This document shows positions 51,827-62,200 of a stretch of DNA of 64,000 nt, piece by piece. A model generated the notes under the pieces. It was not told where the DNA came from, did no database searches, and worked only from the letters and a program-made list of their open reading frames with translations. The DNA is from Paractinoplanes pyxinae (GTDB lineage Bacteria > Actinomycetota > Actinomycetes > Mycobacteriales > Micromonosporaceae). Position 1 is the stretch's first letter; each line of letters begins with the position of its first letter. The position numbers and the translations under genes were made by a program. The stretch is taken from assembly GCF_026626335.1 (NCBI RefSeq), contig NZ_JAPNTZ010000010.1, positions 358,153 through 422,152 on the forward strand, written 5' to 3'.

Positions 51827-53362
51827 TCAGCCCAACTGGTCGATCACGGACAACAGGGTACGAATCGGGACGCCCGTGCCGCCCTTGCTCCAGTAACCGC
51901 TCGGCTCGCCCGTGTGGTAGCTCGGACCCGCGATGTCGATGTGCGCCCACTCGACGCCCTCGGCCACGAACTCGCGCAGGAACACGCCGCCCTGCAGCAT
52001 GTGGCCGGCGCGGTCCAGATTGGAGTTCGTCTGCGAGATGTCGGCGATGTCGGACTCCATGCCCTTGCGCACCTCGTCCGGCAGCGGCATCGGCCAGGCC
52101 GGCTCGCCCACCTTGTCGCCCGCCGCGCGCACCAGCTCGACCGCCTCGTCCGAGCCCATCAGGCCCGCGATGCGCTTGCCGAGCGCGATGACCTGGCCGC
52201 CGGTCAGGGTCGAGGTCTCGAACACGTAGTCGGTGCCGTCGGCGCAGGCCCGGGCGATCGCGTCGGCCAGCACCATGCGGCCCTCGGCGTCGGTGTTGTA
52301 GACCTCGGCCCGCTTGCCGTTGAACATCGTGATGACGTCGCCCGGCCGGTACGCCGTGCCGGACGGCATGTTCTCGGCCATCGCCAGGTAGGCGCTGACC
52401 GCCACCCGCGGCTTGAGCGCGGCCACAGCCAGCATGGTCGCGCCGACCGCGGCCGCCCCGGCCATGTCGGACTTCATCTCCCACATGCCGGCGGCCGGCT
52501 TGATGCTGATGCCGCCGGTGTCGAACGTGATGCCCTTGCCGACCAGCGCGACCCGCTTCGGCGACTCGACGCCCTCGGGCGTGTAGCTGAGCTTGACCAG
52601 GCGCGGCGGGGCCTCGGAGCCCTGGCCCACGGCCACGATGCCGCCGTAGCCGCCCGCCTTGAGCTCGTCGAAGTCGAGCACCTCGACCTCGAGCCCGGTG
52701 CCCTTGGCCGCGGCCACCACGGCGTCGGCGAACTGCGGCGGGCGCAGCATGTTGGGCGGGGTGTTGACCCAGTCCCGGGTCAGGCGGACGGCCCGGGCCA
52801 CCGCCTCGGCCCGGGTCACCTCGGCCGCGGCGGCCGCGTCACCGGCGTCGGGCACGTGCACCTGAAGGGCCGCCACCGGGTCGCGGCGGTTGGGCTGCGG
52901 CTTGGTCTTGTAGCCGGCGAACTTGTACGACCCGAGCAGCGCGCCCTCGAGAATCGCGCGGAGCACGCCCGGCGCGTCCTCGTCGTCGGGCAGCGGCAGG
53001 GCGAGCGCGACCGTGGCGCTGCCGGCCAGCGCGCGCACGGCGGCGCCGGTGCCCCGGCGCAGGGTCTCGAGGCTGGGCGCCGAACCGGTCGGCTCGTCGC
53101 CCAGGCCGACCGCGACCACCAGCGGCGCCGAGATCGTGCCGAGGGTGGCCAGCTTGGTCACCTCGCCGGGGGCGCCGCTCGCGCCGAGCAGCGCCAGCGT
53201 CGAGGTCAGCTTGCCGTCGAAGGCGGCGGCGATGCTTTCGGCGCCGGCCGCCGGCAGCAGGGCGCCGCCCTCGTCGGGCTGGCTGTGCAGGCCGATGACG
53301 ATGGCGTCGACGGCCAATTCGGCCGGGTCGGTGTCGACCAGGCTGAGGCTGGGCTGGGTCAC
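51827..53362 (-). CDS. pepA: Leucyl aminopeptidase (M17)
   Basis: 511 residues from GTG at 53362. Manganese/zinc-dependent exopeptidase. Active-site motifs GKGITFDTGGISIKP and NTDAEGRMVLADA (metal ligands) are intact, with the non-catalytic N-terminal domain (about 1-175) present. Protein turnover role in the cytosol. Conserved neighbour of lpdA in actinobacteria. Confidence 0.97.
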   Translation of the reverse strand: MTQPSLSLVDTDPAELAVDAIVIGLHSQPDEGGALLPAAGAESIAAAFDGKLTSTLALLGASGAPGEVTKLATLGTISAPLVVAVGLGDEPTGSAPSLETLRRGTGAAVRALAGSATVALALPLPDDEDAPGVLRAILEGALLGSYKFAGYKTKPQPNRRDPVAALQVHVPDAGDAAAAAEVTRAEAVARAVRLTRDWVNTPPNMLRPPQFADAVVAAAKGTGLEVEVLDFDELKAGGYGGIVAVGQGSEAPPRLVKLSYTPEGVESPKRVALVGKGITFDTGGISIKPAAGMWEMKSDMAGAAAVGATMLAVAALKPRVAVSAYLAMAENMPSGTAYRPGDVITMFNGKRAEVYNTDAEGRMVLADAIARACADGTDYVFETSTLTGGQVIALGKRIAGLMGSDEAVELVRAAGDKVGEPAWPMPLPDEVRKGMESDIADISQTNSNLDRAGHMLQGGVFLREFVAEGVEWAHIDIAGPSYHTGEPSGYWSKGGTGVPIRTLLSVIDQLG

Positions 53363-53500
53363 TCGGGCACTCCGCGGACTGATGAGCCAGGCGCCTCATG
53401 GGCCGCGCCGGCTGGTCTGGTGGGCCCCGGCGCGGTGACGCCGGGGGAGGGGTTCCCCGCGACTCTAACCAAGGGCGAGGTCACGGGTAAGTTGACTCTC

Positions 53501-54583
53501 ATGTCTGCCGACGCTCTTTCCCGCTCGCCCCTGCACGAGCGCCATGTGGCGCTGGGTGCGAAGTTCGCCGCCTTCGGGGGCTGGGAGATGCCCCTGGAGT
53601 ACGCGGGCGGCGGCGTGATCAAGGAGCACACGGCAGTTCGCGAGGCGTCGGGCGTGTTCGACGTGTCGCATCTGGGCAAGGCCCGCGTACGGGGAACCGG
53701 CGCTTTTGACTTTGTGAACAGCTGCCTCACCAACGACCTCGGCCGCATCGGGCCCGGCCAGGCGCAATACACGCTCTGCTGTGCCGAGGACGGCGGCGTG
53801 GTCGACGACCTCATCGCCTACGTGATCTCCGACGACGAGGTCTTCCTCATCCCCAACGCGGCCAACACCGCTTCCGTCGTACGTCTTCTCGAGGCGGCCG
53901 CCCCGTCGGGCATCACGGTCACCGACGAGCATTCTTCCTTCGCGGTGCTCGCCGTGCAGGGTCCGCAGTCGGCCGACGTGCTGACCAAGCTCGGCTTCCC
54001 CGTCGAGCACGACTACATGTCGTTCTCGGTGGCCGGCGACCTGATCGTCTGCCGCACCGGCTACACCGGCGAGCAGGGGTACGAGCTGGTCGTGCCGTGG
54101 GATCGGGCCGGCGAGGTGTGGGACCAGCTGGTCTCCGCCGGGGTGCGCCCGTGCGGGCTGGGTGCGCGCGACACCCTGCGTACGGAGATGGGGTATCCGC
54201 TGCACGGCCAGGAGCTCACCCTCGAGATCACGCCGGTGCAGGCGCGGTCGGGCTGGGCCGTCGGGTGGAACAAGCCCGCGTTCTGGGGCCGCGACGCGCT
54301 GCTGGCCGAGAAGGCGGCCGGGCCGCGGCGCACGCTGCGCGGGCTCGAGCTGACCGGGCGCGGCATCCCACGCGGGCACATGCAGGTGTACGCGGGCGAC
54401 CAGCTGATCGGCGAGACGACGAGCGGCACGTTCTCGCCCACGAAGAAGGTCGGGATCGCGCTGGCCCTGCTCGACACGGCGGCCGGCGTGACCGACGGCG
54501 ACCTGGTCGAGATCGACATCCGCGGCCGCCGCGCCGAGGCCCGCGTCGTCAAGCCGCCGTTCGTGAAGACCTCGGTGCGCTAA
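53501..54583 (+). CDS. gcvT: Aminomethyltransferase (glycine cleavage T protein)
   Basis: 360 residues from ATG at 53501. Transfers the methylene group from aminomethyl-lipoyl-GcvH to tetrahydrofolate. Seen are the N-terminal FAAFGGWEMPLEYAGG, the active-site GGVVDDL aspartate region, VCRTGYTGEQGYEL and the C-terminal barrel with SGTFSPTKKVGIALALL. The glycine-cleavage complex also needs lipoate, made by LipA/LipB encoded nearby. It is divergent from pepA. No glycine riboswitch is visible in the 138-base gap. Confidence 0.97.
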   Translation: MSADALSRSPLHERHVALGAKFAAFGGWEMPLEYAGGGVIKEHTAVREASGVFDVSHLGKARVRGTGAFDFVNSCLTNDLGRIGPGQAQYTLCCAEDGGVVDDLIAYVISDDEVFLIPNAANTASVVRLLEAAAPSGITVTDEHSSFAVLAVQGPQSADVLTKLGFPVEHDYMSFSVAGDLIVCRTGYTGEQGYELVVPWDRAGEVWDQLVSAGVRPCGLGARDTLRTEMGYPLHGQELTLEITPVQARSGWAVGWNKPAFWGRDALLAEKAAGPRRTLRGLELTGRGIPRGHMQVYAGDQLIGETTSGTFSPTKKVGIALALLDTAAGVTDGDLVEIDIRGRRAEARVVKPPFVKTSVR

Positions 54584-55320
54584 CCCAACGACAAGCCGAT
54601 GAGGGCGAGCGTGGTGGCGACCTCCACGGCCGCCCCCAGCACGTCGCCGGTGATGCCGCCGAAACGCCGTACGCAATGGCGCACCAGCAGCACCACGACG
54701 GCCAGCGACACCGCGACGGCGGCCGGGCCCTGCCACGGACGGCCCGGGGTCGCGGCAACAGCCGCTGCCACCACGAGCGCCGCGCCCGCAAGCGCCACCG
54801 GCAGCGGCACTGTGCCGGCGACGAGCGCGCCCAAGCCCTCGGGCCGGGCCGCGGGCACACCCCGGCGGCAGGCGAGCGGAATGGCCACCCGTCCGGCCGC
54901 GAAGGCCACGACCACGGCAACGAACGGCAGGACGGTCAGTGCGGACGCCTGAAGCAGCAGCGTCAGCGCGAGCGCGGCCACCCCGAACGGCCCGATGTCC
55001 GACTTCTTCATGATCTCGAGCGCGGCCTCGCCCCGGCGGTACGAGCCGAGCGCGTCGACCGTGTCGGCCAGGCCGTCCAGGTGCATGCCGCGGGTCAGCA
55101 GGGCCGCCGCGGCCACCGTGACCCCGGCCGCGACCAGCGACGGGGCGTGCGCCTCGCGCAGCAGCCACAGCAGCGCGGCCAGCAGCAGTCCGAGCAGGGC
55201 GCCGACGGCGGGCGCCACGCTCATCGCCACCGCGGCCGCCGGGCGGTCGACCCGCCCGGCGCGGACCGGCAGGACGGTCAGCGTGGTGACCGCGAGCCGG
55301 AGCCCCGCCCCGAGGCTCAC
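54580..55320 (-). CDS. cobS: Adenosylcobinamide-GDP ribazoletransferase (cobalamin synthase)
   Basis: 246 residues from GTG at 55320. Joins adenosylcobinamide-GDP to alpha-ribazole, the last step of cobalamin assembly. Multiple membrane segments; the family pattern MHLDGLADTVDALG, then MKKSDIGPFG, carries the conserved catalytic acidic residues. The start overlaps the CobU-CobT fusion stop (GTGA), so they are translated together. Confidence 0.95.
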   Translation of the reverse strand: MSLGAGLRLAVTTLTVLPVRAGRVDRPAAAVAMSVAPAVGALLGLLLAALLWLLREAHAPSLVAAGVTVAAAALLTRGMHLDGLADTVDALGSYRRGEAALEIMKKSDIGPFGVAALALTLLLQASALTVLPFVAVVVAFAAGRVAIPLACRRGVPAARPEGLGALVAGTVPLPVALAGAALVVAAAVAATPGRPWQGPAAVAVSLAVVVLLVRHCVRRFGGITGDVLGAAVEVATTLALIGLSLG

Positions 55321-57143
55321 TCGGGGCTGGTGGTGGCCGGCCCCGGGCCGTCCGGCTCGGGCTCCGAGAAGTCCTCCAGCGCCGGATGCGTACCGACCGA
55401 CGCCGCCAGTCCGACAGCCGTCCGCAGCAGCGGCAGCGCGGCCAGGGCGTTCGCTCCCTCGCCGAGGCCCAGGCCCAGGTCGAGCACGGGGGTCAGGCCG
55501 AGCACGTCTCCGCCCTGGCGCACCAGTTCGAGGTCGCCGGCGTCGGCCAGCAGCGTCCAGTGCCGGATCTGCCCGCCCAGGTCGCGGGCGATCAGACCGG
55601 CCGCGACGCCGACCGGGCCGTCGAGCACCACCGGCAGGCGCCGGGCGGCGGCGCCCAGCAGCACGCCGGTCGCGACGGCGAGGTCCTGGCCGCCCAGCTC
55701 ACGCAGGATGTCCTTGGCGCCGCGGGGTTCCCGGCGGATGCGGTGCAGGGCGTCGCGCACCGCGGCCGCCCGCTCCATCCACGACTCGTCGTCGTAGACG
55801 CCGCCCGGCAGCAGCACTCGGGGCAGCACGGCGACGGCCTCGGCGCCGGTGGTGGCGGCCGAGACGGCGGCCGCGACCGCGTCGGTGCCGACCCCGATCG
55901 AGGCCAGCACCAGCAGGTCCTTGCCGGCCTCGGCGGCCGCGTCGGCCAGCAGCCAGCCCTGCTGCAGGGCGCGGTCGACGTCCTCGAGGGTCGCCGCGGC
56001 CATGTCCTCCATGGCGTACGCCTCGGGAACGCGCAGCACGGCGATGTCGGCCCCGGCCGTGCCGGCCAGGCGGCTCAGCACGCCCTCGCCGTTCTCGACC
56101 TGGGCCACGCGGCGCTCGACGTCCTCGGCGTCGTCACCGGCCGCGGCGCCGCCGGAGTGGCGGCCCGAGAGCAGCAGGACGCGCGGGTTGCTCCAGGGCT
56201 GCGGGGTGACGGTGGACTGGGTGGCGGCGGCGAAGGTGACCGCCTCGGCCAGTCGGCCCAGGCCGGCGCCGGGGAAGTCGAGGGAGGGCAGGCGGTCGCG
56301 GGCGTCGGGGCCGGCGTCGCTGTCGGGCATGGGCAGGTCCATGCCGGGCTCGAAGACGACGCTCGAGGCGACCAGGGGCAGGACCATGGTCGGCTCGTTG
56401 AGGACGCCGGCGACGGGGGAGACCGGCTCGGGCTCGGCCGCGACCGGGCTGACCACGTGCGGCTCAACCGCGACGGTCTCCACCGGCTCGGGGCTGACGA
56501 CGGGCGCCTCGGCGACGGCGGCCGCCGCCTCCTCGTCGATGGCGGGCGGCGGACTGGCCGGCCGCGTAACCGACGAATCAGAAATGTCGGTTTCGTGCGG
56601 CTCGCCCTTGAGCCACACCGGGCGCCCGGCCACGACCAGCGCCACCCGGTCGCAGGCATCGGCGAGCGCCTGGTTGGTCGTACCCAATGCATCGGCGAAC
56701 GCCCGCCCGACCGGCGTCGTCGGCACCAGCGAGAACCCCACCTCGGGGCTCACCAGAACCACCCGGGCCGTGCACGCGCGTACGGCCGAAGCCAGCGCGA
56801 CCACGTCGGCCTCGTCGTCGTTGGGCTGCCGGGCCGGGTCGAGCACCGCCGCCACCCAGCCGCCCAGATCGTCCACGAGCAGCGTGTCGTCGGGCTTCGC
56901 CTCGGTCAGCAGCTCGGTCAGGCGGACCGGGTCGGCCCCCGTCTCCTCGGTCGACCACGACTGCGGGCGGCGCCGCTGATGCTCCTCGATGCGGGCCAGC
57001 CACTCCGGGTCGTCCTCGCCGCCGGTCGCGGTCGCCACGTAGCGCACCACCGGGGCGCCGGCCACCAGGGACTCGGCGAATGCGGACTTGCCGGACCGGA
57101 TCCCGCCGAGCACCAGGACCGTGTGCCACCGATCATCGGACAT
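55317..57143 (-). CDS. cobU: CobU-CobT-like fusion protein
   Basis: 608 residues from ATG at 57143. The N-terminus (about 1-185) is CobU: P-loop GGIRSGKSAFAE, with the RYVATA and RRPQSW motifs, kinase and guanylyltransferase for adenosylcobinamide. An Ala/Pro/Val-rich linker follows (about 190-310). The C-terminal part (about 315-608) matches the end of CobT (nicotinate-nucleotide:dimethylbenzimidazole phosphoribosyltransferase): GAAARRLPVVLDG and LDLGLGLGEGANA, with the catalytic glutamate kept. The HxSxEPGH-like motif is changed to LADAGDLELVRQ, so catalytic competence is uncertain. Confidence 0.88.
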   Translation of the reverse strand: MSDDRWHTVLVLGGIRSGKSAFAESLVAGAPVVRYVATATGGEDDPEWLARIEEHQRRRPQSWSTEETGADPVRLTELLTEAKPDDTLLVDDLGGWVAAVLDPARQPNDDEADVVALASAVRACTARVVLVSPEVGFSLVPTTPVGRAFADALGTTNQALADACDRVALVVAGRPVWLKGEPHETDISDSSVTRPASPPPAIDEEAAAAVAEAPVVSPEPVETVAVEPHVVSPVAAEPEPVSPVAGVLNEPTMVLPLVASSVVFEPGMDLPMPDSDAGPDARDRLPSLDFPGAGLGRLAEAVTFAAATQSTVTPQPWSNPRVLLLSGRHSGGAAAGDDAEDVERRVAQVENGEGVLSRLAGTAGADIAVLRVPEAYAMEDMAAATLEDVDRALQQGWLLADAAAEAGKDLLVLASIGVGTDAVAAAVSAATTGAEAVAVLPRVLLPGGVYDDESWMERAAAVRDALHRIRREPRGAKDILRELGGQDLAVATGVLLGAAARRLPVVLDGPVGVAAGLIARDLGGQIRHWTLLADAGDLELVRQGGDVLGLTPVLDLGLGLGEGANALAALPLLRTAVGLAASVGTHPALEDFSEPEPDGPGPATTSPE

Positions 57144-57223
57144 GCCCCGTACCTTAAGGCCGGGGCGCACGGCCGGACGCCGTAGGGTGGAGGTCACCGA
57201 CCGAGGACGTGAGGGGGCGGCGC

Positions 57224-57421
57224 ATGCCGTGGAGTTGGCGCTACGAGAACGTCGAGGGTCAGCCGGTGGCCGGGCCGCCGGAGACGTTCAGCAGCCAGGC
57301 CGACGCGGAGTCGTGGATCGGCCAGGAGTGGCGCGGTCTGGCCGAGGCCGGCGTGGCCAAGGTCGTGCTGGTCGAGGACGACCGGGTGGAATACCCGATG
57401 AGCCTGCTGCCGACGGAGTGA
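57224..57421 (+). CDS. Small conserved hypothetical protein, 65 aa
   Basis: 65 residues from ATG at 57224, with GGGGGCGG upstream. Reads MPWSWRYENVEGQPVAGPPE, then ESWIGQEWRGLAEAGVAKV and a C-terminal EYPMSLLPTE. A compact alpha/beta protein conserved in actinobacteria, function unknown. Divergent from cobU, followed one base later by the M50 protease gene. Confidence 0.75.
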   Translation: MPWSWRYENVEGQPVAGPPETFSSQADAESWIGQEWRGLAEAGVAKVVLVEDDRVEYPMSLLPTE

Positions 57422-57422
57422 C

Positions 57423-58256
57423 GTGACGTACGACGAACCGGTCTACACCAGGACACCGCGCCACGCGTTCGTGCCCAGCCCGGTCTTCGTGGGCATCGTC
57501 GCCGTCTTCGTGGTCAGCGGCTGGATGACGTGGGTCGGCTTCGGCAACGTCCGGGTCGACGTGTTCCTGTTCATCGTCGCGGGCTGGCTGGTGTCGCTGT
57601 GCCTGCACGAGTACGCCCATGCGCTGATCGGCTACTTCTCCGGCGATCACACGGTGGCCGAACGCGGCTACCTGAAGCTGAACCCGCTGAAGTACACCAG
57701 CCCGCTGCTGTCGATCGTGCTGCCGGTGGTCGTGGTGATCCTGGGCGGCATCGGCCTGCCCGGCGGCGCCGTCTGGGTCGACCACCGCTACATCCGCAGC
57801 CGCGTCAAAGACTCGCTGATCAGCGCGGCCGGCCCGCTCACCAACCTGGTGCTGGCGCTGATCCTGGCCTTCCCGTTCCTGATCGGCGTCGACCCGCCGT
57901 TCGTCGAGGTGGCCGGCGGTTACGCCTTCAACAACGGGCCCGGGGCCCACGCCGAGTTCTGGTCCGCGCTGGCCGCGCTGGCATTCCTGCAGGTGACGGC
58001 CACGATCCTCAACGTCCTGCCGATCCCCGGCCTCGACGGAGGCAGCATCCTCGCCCCGTGGATGAGCCCGGCCTACCAGCGGGCGTGGAACCTCTTCGCG
58101 CCGTACGGCTTCATTCTGCTGTTCCTGCTGTTGTGGCAAACCAAGGTGGGCGACTACTTCTACGACGTCGTCTTCTGGATCACCGACAAGCTGGGCGTCG
58201 ACCAGCTCATGATTCAGGTGGGCCTTGAGCTGATGCGCTTCTGGTCCGGCTCGTAA
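57423..58256 (+). CDS. Site-2-protease-like M50 membrane metalloprotease
   Basis: 277 residues from GTG at 57423. About six membrane segments. Zinc site HEYAH near residue 62 and a later GLDGGS (third ligand Asp, about residue 204) define the M50 family, which cleaves membrane-embedded substrates. No PDZ domain. The substrate is unknown. The gene ends in a hairpin shared with the convergent aldo-keto reductase gene. Confidence 0.88.
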   Translation: MTYDEPVYTRTPRHAFVPSPVFVGIVAVFVVSGWMTWVGFGNVRVDVFLFIVAGWLVSLCLHEYAHALIGYFSGDHTVAERGYLKLNPLKYTSPLLSIVLPVVVVILGGIGLPGGAVWVDHRYIRSRVKDSLISAAGPLTNLVLALILAFPFLIGVDPPFVEVAGGYAFNNGPGAHAEFWSALAALAFLQVTATILNVLPIPGLDGGSILAPWMSPAYQRAWNLFAPYGFILLFLLLWQTKVGDYFYDVVFWITDKLGVDQLMIQVGLELMRFWSGS

Positions 58257-58271
58257 GAACCGGACCAGAAG
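58238..58271. terminator. Bidirectional terminator between M50 and aldo-keto reductase genes
   Basis: CTTCTGGTCCGG and CCGGACCAGAAG form a perfect 12-bp stem with a 10-base loop; it overlaps the end of the M50 gene and lies before the stop of the convergent gene at 58281. Confidence 0.88.
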
Positions 58272-58280
58272 CACCACCGA

Positions 58281-59279
58281 TTACGGGCGGCGGGCCGGGG
58301 ACTGGGTCTTGGCCGGGTCGCGCTCGGCGACGCCGTCCAGGGCGGCGTCGATGGCCTTCATCACGTCGGCGTCCAGCTTCTTGCCGGAGGCGGCGGCGTT
58401 GTCGCGCACCTGCTCGGGGCGGGACGCGCCGATGATGGCGGCCGAGACGTTCTGGTTCTGCAGCACCCACGCCACGGCCAGCTGGGCCAGGGACAGCCCG
58501 GCCTGCTCGGCGACCGGCTTGAGCTGGGCCACCGCCTCCAGCACCTCGTCGCGCATCAGCCGCGAGATGAAGTTGGCGCCCGACTTCTCGTCGGTGGCCC
58601 GCGAACCGGCCGGCGGCTGCTTGCCCACCTCGTACTTGCCGGTCAGCACGCCCTGCGCGATCGGCGAGAAGACCACCTGGCCGACGCCCAGCTCGATCGA
58701 GGTGGGCACCACCTCGGCCTCGATGACCCGCCACAGGGCGGAGTACTGCGGCTGGTTCGAGACGAACGGGATCTTCAGGTCCTGGGCCATCTCCCAGCCC
58801 GCGCGGATCTCGGAGGCGGTCCACTCCGAGACGCCGATGTAGAGCGCCTTGCCCGAGCGCACGACGTCGGCGAACGCCTGCATCGTCTCTTCCAGCGGGG
58901 TCGAGTAGTCGTAGCGGTGCGCCTGGTACAGGTCGACGTAGTCGGTCTGCAGCCGGCCCAGCGAGGCGTCGATCGACTCCATGATGTGCTTGCGGGACAG
59001 GCTGCGGTCGTTCGGGCCCGGACCGGTCGGCCAGAACACCTTGGTGAAGATCTCGAGGCCGGCGCGGCGCTCACCCTTGAGCGCGCGGCCCAGCACCTCC
59101 TCGGCGCGCCCGCCGGCGTACGCGTCGGCGGTGTCGAAGGTCGTGATGCCCACGTCGATGGCGGCCCGCACGCACGCGACGGCGGCCTCCTCCTCGACCT
59201 GGGAGCCGTGGGTGATCCAGTTGCCGTAGGCGATCTCACTGATGAGCAGGCCGGAACGGCCGAGGTGACGATGTTCCAT
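58281..59279 (-). CDS. Aldo/keto reductase
   Basis: 332 residues from ATG at 59279. (beta/alpha)8 NADPH-dependent oxidoreductase. The catalytic tetrad is seen as Asp/Tyr in TFDTADAYAGG, Lys in EIFTKVFW and His in LYQAHRYD. Closest in pattern to the potassium-channel beta-subunit/YghZ group. Substrate unknown. Confidence 0.94.
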   Translation of the reverse strand: MEHRHLGRSGLLISEIAYGNWITHGSQVEEEAAVACVRAAIDVGITTFDTADAYAGGRAEEVLGRALKGERRAGLEIFTKVFWPTGPGPNDRSLSRKHIMESIDASLGRLQTDYVDLYQAHRYDYSTPLEETMQAFADVVRSGKALYIGVSEWTASEIRAGWEMAQDLKIPFVSNQPQYSALWRVIEAEVVPTSIELGVGQVVFSPIAQGVLTGKYEVGKQPPAGSRATDEKSGANFISRLMRDEVLEAVAQLKPVAEQAGLSLAQLAVAWVLQNQNVSAAIIGASRPEQVRDNAAASGKKLDADVMKAIDAALDGVAERDPAKTQSPARRP

Positions 59280-59299
59280 GTCCCGACCCTATGCCTGTC

Positions 59300-62200
59300 T
59301 CAGAGCACCGGCCGAGTGTCCTTGATCAACTTGTCGATCTCGTCCAGCACGTCGGCCCGGTCCTTGTACTTCAGCTCGACCAGCGGCTCACCCTTGCGGT
59401 CGAGCGCGCCCCACAGCCCGAACCGGTCGGCCACCAGGAAAGCCGCCGGGTGGATGAGCAGCGCCGCGTGCACCGGCGGCACCAGCAGCTTCCCGGTGCG
59501 GTCGACCACGCCGTACACCTCGCCCGCGTCGACCACCGCCAGGCCTTCCTCGGTGAAACCGTCCACCGGGTCGCCCGAGGCCAGCATCGTCGCGAATGCC
59601 TGATAGGTGGGCTCGACAACGACCCGGGCGTGCTCGTCGACGACCCCCCAGCCGCCGCGCCGCACCAGCGCCAGCCCGTTGCGGAACGGCCGCGCGTCCT
59701 CGAAGGCCCCCGGCACGACCACCTGGTTCTGCTTGTCGATCGCGTGCCAGCCGCCCGAGTCGTCCCGCGACACCCAGGCCAGCCCGCCCGCGAACCGTCC
59801 GGCCGCCCGGTACCCCGAGGACGCGTCGATGAACAACACACCCGACTCGTCGATCAGCTCCCAGGCCGGCGCCTCGGGCCGGCGCACCCACGCCACCCCG
59901 TCCGCGAACGGCTGGGCCTGCGCGAACCGAGGCGGCAACAACCCCGGATACCCGAACAGCCCCGAATTCTCGTCCCGCGCCGGCCGGGCGACACCGACAT
60001 CGCCGATGATCTCCTCACGCGTACGCGGATAAGGACCCCACCCCTCCGAGGCCCGCCCGGTAATGGTGTCCAGAGCCAGCTCGATCCGCTCGACCAGGTC
60101 CGGATCCGCACCCCGGCGCAGGTCAAGGGCCTGCTCCAGATGGTTCACGGCCTCCAGATAACGCCCCTGCTCGAACGCCGACCGCCCGGCCAGCTCACTG
60201 ATCTCGGCCCGCAACCGAGCCGGCAACTCAGCCGAATCGGTCTCCGCGTAAACCCGGTCAGCCTCGGCGAACTCTCCCCGCCACTGCAGAACATGCCCGA
60301 GCCGAGCCCGCACCGTGGCCGTCCGCACCAGCTCCCCGGCCGCCACAGCATGCACCAGAGCCGCCCGCGCATCCTCCAAGGCCGGATCAAGATCCCCGAG
60401 CAGCCGCGAAGCCACCGCCCGCAAACTCAGCAACCGAGCCCGGTCCGAGTCCCGCTCGGCATACTCCAGCTTGTCCGTGAGCCGATCGATGACCACCCAC
60501 ATCGGCTCGTCGTCCTCGATCCGCTCCCGCAACGTCCGCGGGTCATAGACGACGGGGTAGGCGGCCAGAATCTGCTCGGGGTCGGTGCGGCGATTGCGCG
60601 GATCGGCCCGCTGCTCCCGCCGCTGCCGAACCGGCTCTCCGCTAGGCCGCGGCGGTTCTTCGCCGGGTCGCTTCTCGTTCGCTTCTTTCTCGTACGAGGG
60701 TGACCCGCTCACGCTTGCGTCGGAGCCCGCACCACCATCGCCCACGCCGGCGGAGACGCCGTCCACCTCACCCGCTCCAACGCGGCTCGCCGATTCCGCC
60801 TCAGCAGCGGCGGTCGCCTCGCTCAAAGCACCGCCCGAGCCGGGGGTCGCCCGATCAGCCACATCGTCAGCACCGGCAGTGGCGGCGCTTTCGCCGACCA
60901 CCCCGCCCGAGCCGTCGGCCGCTAGATCAGTCCCGTCAGCCGAAACGGTGCCGTCAGCCGCATCGGCGCCGTCGGCCGCAAGGGCGTCGTCGGCCGCATC
61001 GGTGCTGTCGGCCGCATCGGTGCTGTCGGCCGCATCGGTGCTGTCGGCCGCATCGGTGCTGTCGGCCGCATCGGTGCTGTCGGCCGCATCGGTGCTGTCA
61101 GCCGCAGCGATGCTGTCAGCCGAAACGGTGTCGTCGGCCGCAACGGCGGCGTCGGCCGCAACGGCGCCCTCGCCGGCTGGGCCGTCCGAGTCGATGACTC
61201 CCGCGGCGGTGTCGGCGCTCTCGTCATCCACCCCGACCGAGCTGACATTTCCGGCGGCGGCGGTGTCGTTAACCTGCGCTGGGTCGACATTTGCGGCGGG
61301 GTCGGCAGTCTTCGTTGTCAGCGGCCGGGGCGAGCCGATGGTCTCCGTTGGGGCCGAGTCTCCGGCGGGTGCCTGGTCGGAGCCGGCGGTTGCAACCGAA
61401 GCTGCGGAGTCGTCTTGCTCGGCGGAATCCGTTGTGGCCCGAACACTGTCCGGAGTGGTGGCTCCGGCGTCATCCGCTGCGATGTCCGTGGCCCGGGCGC
61501 TCTCAGGCGCATTTACGGTCCGGTCGGCGGTGGAGCCGGCCGTTTCGGCGGATGATTCGTCGGTTGTGGCCGGCGCGTCGACCGCGCGAACGTCCGTGGC
61601 CGCCGCCGCAGCATCCTCGGCGGAGGTGCTGGGCTCGACAACGGAATCGTCACCGTCGTCTCGCTCGGCCGAGGGGCTGCCCGCGTCGGCGGTGAAGGGC
61701 TCAGCGGCGATGGCAGGCGAAGCCACAGGCCTTTCGAGGGCGGCGATCTCGACGTCCAGCGGGTCGTCGATGAGCTCGGCGTCCACAATGTCGTCGTTCG
61801 CACCGGCGGCGTGCGCCACCGCAGGCTCGTCGGTGACCACCTCGAACTCGACCAGTTCGACTTCGATCGCCTCGGCGTCGCCGTGCACGCTCTCCACCCG
61901 GAACCGCGTCGAGAGCTCGTAGTCGCCCCCATATTCCGAGTCGCGCGTCTCCTCACGGGAAGCCTCATCCCGGACCGGTGCTTCCGGCCCGGCCTCAGCC
62001 ATGACCGGGCGCGCGGTGTCCGGCCCGCTGCCGTCTGCTTCTGCGTCGGGAACTGGCCGCCCAGCCTCCGCGCGCTCTGAAGTCGGGGGAACCGACCGAA
62101 CTGCGTCTGCTCGCCCGAAGTCGTGCGGTGCCGAATCCGGCACGACGAAGGGCGGCGCCGAGCCAGGCTCCGCCGAGGCGGACCGCGCTGTTTCCGGCTG

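Noticed and set aside
53363..53500. Glycine riboswitch in front of gcvT
   Set aside because: The 138-base gap lacks the paired aptamer elements; only GC-rich promoter sequence is seen.
51914..54583. Very long plus-strand frame across pepA into gcvT
   Set aside because: The upstream two-thirds is the antisense of pepA; homology and a sensible start place gcvT at 53501.
57144..57223. Cobalamin riboswitch upstream of cobU
   Set aside because: The gap is about 80 bases, too short, and has no B12-box.
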